This document shows, in pieces, positions 14,423 through 21,357 of a stretch of DNA of 44,066 nt; positions within the stretch are counted from its first letter, which is position 1, and each line of letters opens with the position of its first letter. A program made the position numbers and the translations under genes. The stretch lies in NCBI GenBank assembly GCA_017527625.1, contig JAFXPV010000041.1:1-44066 (forward strand), given 5' to 3'. The DNA is from Bacteroidales bacterium. GTDB taxonomy: Bacteria; Bacteroidota; Bacteroidia; Bacteroidales; UBA932. Below the pieces are notes generated by a model. The model was not told where the DNA came from. It saw only the letters and a list, made by a program, of their open reading frames with translations, and ran no database searches.

Positions 14423-17032
14423 TTATTTGTTCATCGCGTCAGCGACTTCGATGGCGGCAAGGCAGAGCAGCACGTACTGCGGAGCAGTGTTGATGCAGGA
14501 CTCGTTCTCACCCCAGTGGAACGGGTAGTCGTCTTTGTTCTCGAAGAAATCTTCCTTCACGAGCAGACCCGGAACGATACCGCCGGGGATAGTTGAATAG
14601 TCGGCGCGGTTGGCGTTGTAAGCCACTTTCTTGGTATTGACACCCACACCGGTAACGAACGATACGTTGCTGTCGGGGTGGCAGCCGAAGATATAGTTCA
14701 GGCCGTTGAGGACGTACTCAGGGTCAATCATATCAGGGAAATACTTCCAGATTTTATAGCAGTTGTATGCGCTGTTGATGATTGAAGCGTTGCCTGCCCA
14801 GCTGGCTCCGGTTATGGCCACACCGTAAGGATTGTCCTGGCCGCCGCGGGTAATCATAGCGACATATGCGGGAACCAGGGATTTAACCTTGTCCTGGAAT
14901 TTCTTGTCCATATAAGGATAAACCTTCAGGGCATTGGTGAGGTTCGGGCCGCCGCTGAATGCAGCGCCGAACATACCGTTGGAAACGTTTCCGTTGGAGC
15001 GTACAGGCTCGGGCTTTGCGTTGAGCTGCTCTTCAATGAGCGGGAGGAAGAAATCTTTGTATTCCTTCTTGCCGGTAGCGATCCAGAGCTCAATGGCTGC
15101 ATTGATGCGAGGGTCGCCGCCCATACGGCGTCCGCCGAAAGCATTGGCGTTGGCATTGGCCTGAGGTGCTGCAGCCTCGAAATATTTATTCCACAGCATC
15201 TCGGCATTCTTCAGCGAGCGCTCGGCTTCCTCGGGGTAATAATTCTTCAATGCGGGGTATGCCGCTGCCAAAGATACGATGTCCTGCATCGTGCCTGCCG
15301 GGCTGAAGCGGCTTGTGAAGACGAAGCGGTCGTCCAGAGTGCCGGAGCGGTCGCCCTTTACTTCATAAGGCTTGAGGGAAGGATCATAGAATTTGCCGTC
15401 AGTCAATGTCATAGCATCGCCGAGGTGATGGTAGTGGTGCATATCGGGCTGACCGATAACCTGGGCTACGAAGCCGATATTCTCGACCTGGGCATTGATG
15501 TTCAGGGTGCCGTGCATAATAAGCTGGACATTGTCCGGAACTCCGTCGGGAACGTGGATGTCAGCGTACTGGGTCTTCTCGTCAATCAGAGTCTGGTCGC
15601 GCATCGGCTGGAATTCGCGCCAGATGTAGGCGAGGTCCTGGGTGGTGTTGAGCACTGAGTTGGCCTGGATGTCGTAGTCGCCGGCATCGTACCATCCGCC
15701 GATTGCAAGGCCGGGGATATGCTCAAGCGGTTTGTATTTGTCATTGGTCTCGTTTCCCTGATAGTAGCCGTCGTGCAGGCGGACATTTGCCGGAGCCTGC
15801 AGGGCGTCGTCCATATTGGCGCGGCCGTGCCAGATACAGTAGGCCTCATTCACCTCCATATGGTCCATATTGACAACCAGCGAGAAGTCCATTGAAGGAT
15901 GCCACTTGTCGCTGTAGACGTCCTTGTCGATAGGGAATGCATTGGTCTCCACTCCCTGATAGTCGATGCAGTACAGGCCGGGTTCGCGCACGTCGGTGAA
16001 GTCAAGCTGTACATAGTTGTAGCGGCGGTGGTATTCACCCCATACATTGGCATTGATGGTCTTGGCTACAGTCTTGCTGCCATCCGGATTCACGCGCAGA
16101 AGTCTGGCTGTCCTGGCGGGGGTATCATTCTTGTCAAGCTCTGCCACGGCAACTTTCTTCTGGGCGGGAGTGTATCCGACCTGAGAAAAGCCGATATTCG
16201 CGGGACGGATCCAGTCCTTGGATATGCTCGGCTCAAGATACCACTCCAGAACCTTGCCCGTCTTGCCGCCGGGCAGGAGTGAACGGAGCACGAACATACC
16301 GTTCTGGGCGAGGTGACGTCCGTCATAGATGCCGATTTCGAGGTCGGAAGTAACTCCTACGCGAAGGGCGTCGTTTTCAGGTGCCAGGACAATCTGATGT
16401 CCTGTCGACATAGCGAGGGGAACCAGGAAGTCGCCGCGGCCGCGGTCGTCGAAGGTCGATTCTCCGAAATACTGGGTGATTTTTTCGGATACGGGGTGTA
16501 CTTCAGTATCGTGCATAGGGGTCTTGGGAAGGATCCTTGCCTTGCCGTCAACGAGGTAGTTGTTGCCGAAATACGAAGCGGGGAAGAACTCGAGGTTCAT
16601 ACCGGCCTTGCCCACCAGTTCCTGGGGAACAGGCTTGTCCAGCCACACCTGTACAAGAACGCCTTTGTCTTTGGGAAGGACCTTGAGCCTGGGTGCGAAT
16701 CCGTAATCTTCATAGGTAAGTGTCACTTCAACACTGCTTTCGGTGGTGTCGATCCTTCGGGGACTTACTACTCCGAATATGTCCCACTGCTCGGGAGTGT
16801 TCATAAGACGGATGCCGCCGCCGGTAGCGATGCGGTTGCCGCGCTGGATAATTTCAAGACCTGCGAATTTTTCATCGTAGAATCCACCGTTGTAGATGTT
16901 GTTGTACATCAGCACATTCGTGCCGCGTGCCTCGAAATAGCCGAGGTCGTTGAGTTTCATGCTCTGTGCATTGGCTGCAAAAGACAGTGCAGCAGCAATA
17001 ACTGCAAAGATCAGAAATGACGGACGTTTCAT
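14423..17032 (-). CDS. Glycoside hydrolase family 9 (endoglucanase type)
   Basis: An 869-residue secreted enzyme with signal peptide MKRPSFLIFAVIAAALSFAANA. An N-terminal beta-rich region of about 270 residues is followed by the CelD-type Ig-like domain (FSQVGYTPAQKKVAVAEL). The GH9 (alpha/alpha)6 barrel follows: GGWYDAGDYD near residue 445 holds the catalytic base Asp pair, HPDSNVSFVTGVG is the substrate-binding block, and GENES near residues 841-845 holds the acid Glu. A low-complexity insert NANANAFGGRRMGG lies in the barrel. GH9 cleaves beta-1,4-glucan backbones such as cellulose or xyloglucan. It is the last gene of a GH2-esterase-GH9 operon. Confidence 0.92.
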   Translation of the reverse strand: MKRPSFLIFAVIAAALSFAANAQSMKLNDLGYFEARGTNVLMYNNIYNGGFYDEKFAGLEIIQRGNRIATGGGIRLMNTPEQWDIFGVVSPRRIDTTESSVEVTLTYEDYGFAPRLKVLPKDKGVLVQVWLDKPVPQELVGKAGMNLEFFPASYFGNNYLVDGKARILPKTPMHDTEVHPVSEKITQYFGESTFDDRGRGDFLVPLAMSTGHQIVLAPENDALRVGVTSDLEIGIYDGRHLAQNGMFVLRSLLPGGKTGKVLEWYLEPSISKDWIRPANIGFSQVGYTPAQKKVAVAELDKNDTPARTARLLRVNPDGSKTVAKTINANVWGEYHRRYNYVQLDFTDVREPGLYCIDYQGVETNAFPIDKDVYSDKWHPSMDFSLVVNMDHMEVNEAYCIWHGRANMDDALQAPANVRLHDGYYQGNETNDKYKPLEHIPGLAIGGWYDAGDYDIQANSVLNTTQDLAYIWREFQPMRDQTLIDEKTQYADIHVPDGVPDNVQLIMHGTLNINAQVENIGFVAQVIGQPDMHHYHHLGDAMTLTDGKFYDPSLKPYEVKGDRSGTLDDRFVFTSRFSPAGTMQDIVSLAAAYPALKNYYPEEAERSLKNAEMLWNKYFEAAAPQANANANAFGGRRMGGDPRINAAIELWIATGKKEYKDFFLPLIEEQLNAKPEPVRSNGNVSNGMFGAAFSGGPNLTNALKVYPYMDKKFQDKVKSLVPAYVAMITRGGQDNPYGVAITGASWAGNASIINSAYNCYKIWKYFPDMIDPEYVLNGLNYIFGCHPDSNVSFVTGVGVNTKKVAYNANRADYSTIPGGIVPGLLVKEDFFENKDDYPFHWGENESCINTAPQYVLLCLAAIEVADAMNK

Positions 17033-17062
17033 TTTTTGTTGGTTATAATTAGTTTCAGTTGC

Positions 17063-17905
17063 TTATTCAGCGAATTGTTTCAGCCATTCAGCCAGCACTG
17101 AAGTGAATTCCTGCTTGTGGGCGAATTCATCCTTGAAGCCCCAGCCGTGGCCGCCGTCGGGGAAGATGACGAATTTCACAGGCACGCCGTTATCCTCAAG
17201 GGCCTTTACATAAATCTCACTGTCGTGGATGGGGACTGTCGGGTCATCCTGGCTGTGGAAGATGATTGCGGGCGGGCAGTTCGCGGTCACGAACTCATTG
17301 CAGCAGTAATAATAGACTTCCTCTTCGTCAGGATACATATCGAACAGCATATTGCGGCCGCCGGGCGTCACCCTTCCTTCGAAGGTTATGAGCGGGTACA
17401 GCAGTATCTGGAAATCGGGCCTTGTCTTGGCAGTGAAATGCACGGATGCAGTGGCGGCAAGATGTCCTCCGGCAGAGCCGCCCATAATGCCGAGCTTGGT
17501 GAAGCCCCATTCGTCAGCGTGGGAGCGCATCAGTGAGATTGCCCGTTGTGCGTCCATCAGGGGGACTTCCGCGTGGGCGTTGGGCATACGGTATTTCAGC
17601 ACGGCGTAGGTTATGCCCTGCGAATTGAACCATTCAGCCATATCGGTGCCTTCGTGCTTGGCCGCTACGTATGAATAGCCGCCGCCGGGACACATAATGA
17701 CAGCCAGTCCGTTAGGCTGCGCTGCAGGGAATACCAGCAGTTCGGGGTCGCTGATATTGCCGATGCGGCCGCCTTCCATCTCCCTTTCGGGACCGGTAAG
17801 ACCGTTGGAAACGGGGGCTCCGTCCGGCCAGAGCTTTATTACGGTCTGGGCGGATGCAACGAATGACATAAGGAGCAATGTTATGAGCAAATATGTTTTT
17901 TTCAT
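17063..17905 (-). CDS. Secreted alpha/beta hydrolase, BD-FAE/acetyl esterase type, copy 1
   Basis: A 280-residue protein with signal peptide MKKTYLLITLLLMSFVASA. Recognisable blocks are LWPDGAPVSNGLTGPE near the N-terminus, the oxyanion region CPGGGYSYVA, the nucleophile elbow GIMGGSAGGHLA, DPTVP with the catalytic Asp, and the His in PDGGHGWG. The family removes acetyl or feruloyl groups from plant polysaccharides. It lies 10 bases after the GH2 gene and 30 bases before GH9, clearly one operon. A paralog with the same blocks is at 26497-27405. Confidence 0.9.
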   Translation of the reverse strand: MKKTYLLITLLLMSFVASAQTVIKLWPDGAPVSNGLTGPEREMEGGRIGNISDPELLVFPAAQPNGLAVIMCPGGGYSYVAAKHEGTDMAEWFNSQGITYAVLKYRMPNAHAEVPLMDAQRAISLMRSHADEWGFTKLGIMGGSAGGHLAATASVHFTAKTRPDFQILLYPLITFEGRVTPGGRNMLFDMYPDEEEVYYYCCNEFVTANCPPAIIFHSQDDPTVPIHDSEIYVKALEDNGVPVKFVIFPDGGHGWGFKDEFAHKQEFTSVLAEWLKQFAE

Positions 17906-17915
17906 ATCCAGGTTG

Positions 17916-19955
17916 TTATTTGACTGTCCAGACAGCTGAATCCTCTCCGTGGGCTGTCTTCACTACCACATCGTTGCGGCCCTTTGCGAGTTTGACGTCG
18001 GGCCAGCAGACGGTTGCGTAGGCGTCGGTCTTGGCATTGCCTACAAGTTTGCCGTTTACATAGAGCTTGGCCGAGGGAGCAGTGGTGAAAACAATCACGT
18101 CAGTGGTGTCTTCCTCCCTGTCTGTATAGCGCTTCGAGCAGAGGTGTACGGTCTGGGCTGCCTTGTTCCAGTTAGCCTTGTAGAAGAAGAATGCGTCCTT
18201 CTTGGTCTGGCGGTCGTGGGTAATAAGGCCTTTGTTGTTGAGATTGTTGACGTCGCCTTCCTGACGCATACCGCTTCCGAAGTCAAACATATTCCACAGG
18301 AATGAGCCCCAAACGTAGTCGCGTTCTGCAATGGTCTTCCAGTTGTTGATGTGGATGTAGGTCTGTTTCTCCTCGGGATGCCAGTGGCCGCGGGATACTG
18401 AGCGTACGTCGACCTCCTGCTCGGGACCGTACTTGGCAACGTGTACCGACAGGGCGGCACCGCCGCCATACTCGCTGATGCTGATGAGGGCGTTGGGGAA
18501 GCGGGCGTGCCAGTCGTCAAGGAACGGACCGAAATCTGCCACAGTGTCGTAGTACCAGCCGAAATATTTGTTCCAGCCGGTGCCGTCGGTGGTAGTTATA
18601 TATGTGTGCTCCTGGTCGGTGGCGCAGGTGGTCAGGCGGCCGGGGTCGAGCTCGTGGGCGATGGCGTTGAGGTCAGCCACGATAGCGTCGATATTGTCGT
18701 GAACTTCGTTGAAAAGGCCCCAGAACACGATTGAAGGGTGGTTGAAGTTCTGTATGATCATTTCTTTCAGCTGGAGGCGCAGGTTGTCGCGGAATCCTTC
18801 ATAGTCCACATAGCCTGCGACGAAGGGGATTTCCTCCCATACCAGGAAGCCACGCCTGTCGGCTTCGCGGAACATAAAATGAGCCTGAGGGTAGTGGGCA
18901 AGACGCAGGGCATTGGCTCCGATCTCGTCGAACAGGTCGTAGTCGGCCAGGTGCTGTTTCTCTGTCAGCGCCGATGCGATGCCCGCCCAGTCCTGGTGGC
19001 GGCATACTCCGTGGAGTTTGATGTGCCTGCCGTTGAGGAAAAATCCATTGTCCTTGTCAACCCAGAAATAGCGGAAACCGATGTTCTCCTCGATGCGGTC
19101 GATCTCCTTGCCGTCCTTTTTCAGCACGGTGACAGCCTTGTAGAGATAAGGGTCTTCCTTTCCGTTCCACAGGTGCGGATTGTCAACTCCGAGGGCGCAG
19201 ATTGCCAGATCGTTGTTGATGAGGGTTGAAGCACGCTCAGCCACAATCTTTCCTGCAGCATCTTCGATGGCGAAGTAAACCTCGCATCCGCTGTAGTCTT
19301 TAGAAGTTGAAAGATGTATCTCTGCACGCACTTCTGCCCTTTTCTCATTGACCACGGGCTGGTAGATCAGCACTCCGTTCGATCCGAAGTAGAGGGGAGA
19401 GATGCAGGCCTCGTCAGTAACTATCATCCAGGCATCGCGATAGAGGCCTCCGTAGATGTTGAAGTCACCGGCGGTCGGAGCTATGTCAAAAACAGGCTCG
19501 TTGTCGCAGATCACAGTCAGGCTGTTTGCCGTGCCAATGCGGAGATAATCGGTAACCTCGAATGTGAAGGTATTGTAGGCTCCCTTGTGTTCGCCGACGA
19601 TTTTGCCGTTCACCATAACGGTCGCCTGCGAACCAGCGCCTTCAAACTGAAGGAATACCCGTTTGCCGCGGTACTCGTCGGGGACGTCGAACTGTTTGGT
19701 GTATGTGCCGTAGCCGCGGCGGTATCCGCCGTCGTTCATAAAATCTTCTGCGTTCCAGGTGTGGGGCAGGTTTACAACCTGCTGGCCACCACCGGCACCT
19801 CCGCGGGCAAAACCGCCCCAGCGTCCACCGCCGGCAGAGCGGGTGGGAGTAAAGTTCCACGCCTCATTCATCGAAATAACCTCGCGTGCATCCAACGAGG
19901 CTGAAAGGAGCAGGGCCAGACACAAGCCTGCCAGGAATATCGTTTTTCTCATCAT
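17916..19955 (-). CDS. Glycoside hydrolase family 2 (beta-galactosidase-like)
   Basis: The start at 19955 (MMRKTIFLAGLCLALLLSAS, a signal peptide) gives 679 residues; the frame continues upstream through the promoter. GH2 domains appear in order: sugar-binding jelly roll (VNLPHTWNAEDF, VMVNGKIVGEHKGAYNTF), Ig-like domain, and TIM barrel with acid/base E417 in FWGLFNEVHDN and nucleophile E495 in ISEYGGG. A final beta-sandwich (LYVNGKLVGNAKTD) looks like DUF4982. An unusual Gly/Arg-rich stretch, SAGGGRWGGFARGGAGGG, sits just after the signal peptide. Probable exo-acting beta-galactosidase or related enzyme; first gene of the operon. Confidence 0.9.
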   Translation of the reverse strand: MMRKTIFLAGLCLALLLSASLDAREVISMNEAWNFTPTRSAGGGRWGGFARGGAGGGQQVVNLPHTWNAEDFMNDGGYRRGYGTYTKQFDVPDEYRGKRVFLQFEGAGSQATVMVNGKIVGEHKGAYNTFTFEVTDYLRIGTANSLTVICDNEPVFDIAPTAGDFNIYGGLYRDAWMIVTDEACISPLYFGSNGVLIYQPVVNEKRAEVRAEIHLSTSKDYSGCEVYFAIEDAAGKIVAERASTLINNDLAICALGVDNPHLWNGKEDPYLYKAVTVLKKDGKEIDRIEENIGFRYFWVDKDNGFFLNGRHIKLHGVCRHQDWAGIASALTEKQHLADYDLFDEIGANALRLAHYPQAHFMFREADRRGFLVWEEIPFVAGYVDYEGFRDNLRLQLKEMIIQNFNHPSIVFWGLFNEVHDNIDAIVADLNAIAHELDPGRLTTCATDQEHTYITTTDGTGWNKYFGWYYDTVADFGPFLDDWHARFPNALISISEYGGGAALSVHVAKYGPEQEVDVRSVSRGHWHPEEKQTYIHINNWKTIAERDYVWGSFLWNMFDFGSGMRQEGDVNNLNNKGLITHDRQTKKDAFFFYKANWNKAAQTVHLCSKRYTDREEDTTDVIVFTTAPSAKLYVNGKLVGNAKTDAYATVCWPDVKLAKGRNDVVVKTAHGEDSAVWTVK

Positions 19956-19982
19956 AAAAAGTAGGTAATTGTTTCTCTGCAC

Positions 19983-19990
19983 CAAATATA
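19983..19990 (-). promoter_or_regulatory. -7 box of the GH2-esterase-GH9 operon (TATATTTG)
   Basis: An exact TAnnTTTG on the minus strand, 27 bases before the GH2 start. No clear -33 element was found, which may mean activator dependence. Confidence 0.6.
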
Positions 19991-20039
19991 GGAAAAATAC
20001 ACGCATAATTTGCGCCATTTTTACAGACAATTGACGCTG

Positions 20040-20074
20040 TTTGACACGGCTGCTTCGTTTTCAACCTACTTTTG
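20040..20074 (+). promoter_or_regulatory. Promoter of the protease/AraC operon
   Basis: TTTG at 20040-20043 is followed after 23 bases by TACTTTTG at 20067-20074, an exact -7 box. This leaves a leader of about 68 bases before the ATG at 20149. A direct repeat TTGAC lies at 20031 and 20041. Confidence 0.6.
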
Positions 20075-20148
20075 TATCAGAAAAAAACAAGCGCAAAGCA
20101 ACAAACATTTCTTTGCAGGAATAAACAATTAATACATACATTTATACC

Positions 20149-21345
20149 ATGAAAAACAAAAAAGGTCTTATCATTCTGTCCACGGTGGTTGTGATCTGCG
20201 CCGTGGGTTTCATTGTATCACCCCTCGTTAACTGGTCTGTAGACAGCGGCAGCACCAGCGGTGACATCTCAAAATCTTCACGCTTCTCCCGCAAGACTGC
20301 GACCGAGAGTCTTACGAATATGGAAGAACTGATGCTGAACGACGAATCATACAAGAACGGCGTCGTAGTATCATACGTTGTAATGCAAACCCGCGCACAG
20401 CAGTTCGCCAATCTGGTGGATGCTTCCAACGAAGTGGCCAGTCAGATTGCCGAGTTTGCATCTACCCTTAAAGATATGGATAAAGCGCGCCAGACCGCGA
20501 AGAACGTCTGCGCATCACTCGCTCAGGCCGGTGACGATATCAACGCCACCCTTGAAGGGGAGTCGCGCCCGGATCTGGCCCAGAACACGATGAACGCTTC
20601 CCTGGCCTATATGACCCTTCAGAAGCAGAACGAGCTTGCCGACCGCTTCATCGAGACGGCCGACAACTATCTCAAAAAGGCTGAAGGAAACGACCGCCTC
20701 AAGTTTGTCCGCGACCAGTGGGTGGATTATCAACGTCTGACCGCTGCGCTCGATGGTGACGAGAAGAGTGCCAAGGAACTGGAAGACAAGGGCTATCTTT
20801 TGACTTGCGAACAAGGCGCTGCCGCCTTGAAAGAATTCGATGGCCACATTCAGTTCGGTTTCGCCCAGTTCGACGTGCTCTGTGAGTCTATCAACGTGAG
20901 CACCGAGTTGGGTATGGCTTATAAGGACATAACTATGAACGATCTGTTTATGGTGCAAAATGATGCTCTGAGTATCACTATGCAAGAGGCAGCCAAAGCC
21001 GAGAATCCACTGAACGAACAACAAATCACTGATCTTCTCGGGGAGAACTTAATAATTTCGCTGGGCGAGATGGCTGATCTTAGGCTGGGCGAGTCGGCTG
21101 GTATAAAGCTGGGCGAAATGGCTGATATAAAGCTGAGCGAAATGGCTGATATAAAGCTGAGCGAGATGGCAACACAGGTGATGTCTATGATCAATCCAAG
21201 CGTAGTGTCTTCTTTCAATCAAATTACTCTTCAGCATGGGGCCGGGGAAATCCAATCAAACGATGTTTTCAATGAGACTTTTATAATTGGTGAGAGCATC
21301 AAGACAATAACTATGGGTGAAGTTCCCCATTTGAACTTTTTCTAA
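20149..21345 (+). CDS. Membrane-anchored protein with octapeptide repeats, unknown function
   Basis: A 398-residue protein. One hydrophobic helix near residues 6-28 without an obvious cleavage site suggests an N-terminal anchor with the rest outside the inner membrane. Residues ~55-235 are charged, Ala-rich and probably helical or coiled coil. Residues 305-344 are five tandem octapeptides of the form LGEMADIK. A related GESIKTITMGE lies near the end. It is the first gene of the operon and ends 12 bases before the metallopeptidase start. No known family is recognised. It could be the sensor or the substrate of the proteases that follow (inference). Confidence 0.75.
   Translation: MKNKKGLIILSTVVVICAVGFIVSPLVNWSVDSGSTSGDISKSSRFSRKTATESLTNMEELMLNDESYKNGVVVSYVVMQTRAQQFANLVDASNEVASQIAEFASTLKDMDKARQTAKNVCASLAQAGDDINATLEGESRPDLAQNTMNASLAYMTLQKQNELADRFIETADNYLKKAEGNDRLKFVRDQWVDYQRLTAALDGDEKSAKELEDKGYLLTCEQGAAALKEFDGHIQFGFAQFDVLCESINVSTELGMAYKDITMNDLFMVQNDALSITMQEAAKAENPLNEQQITDLLGENLIISLGEMADLRLGESAGIKLGEMADIKLSEMADIKLSEMATQVMSMINPSVVSSFNQITLQHGAGEIQSNDVFNETFIIGESIKTITMGEVPHLNFF
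21061..21180 (+). repeat. Five tandem 24-bp in-frame repeats
   Basis: Five 24-base units encode LGEMADLR, LGESAGIK, LGEMADIK, LSEMADIK and LSEMATQV. Units 3 and 4 differ at two bases in the first 23, so expansion is recent or conversion is active. Copy number could vary by slippage without breaking the frame. Confidence 0.9.
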
Positions 21346-21357
21346 TCACTTACCAGC

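Noticed and set aside
16313..17020. 235-codon open frame antisense to the GH9 gene
   Set aside because: It is a by-product of GC-rich coding on the other strand; the GH9 frame carries the family motifs.
21061..21180. Possible CRISPR array
   Set aside because: The repeats are directly adjacent without spacers and are in frame within a gene.
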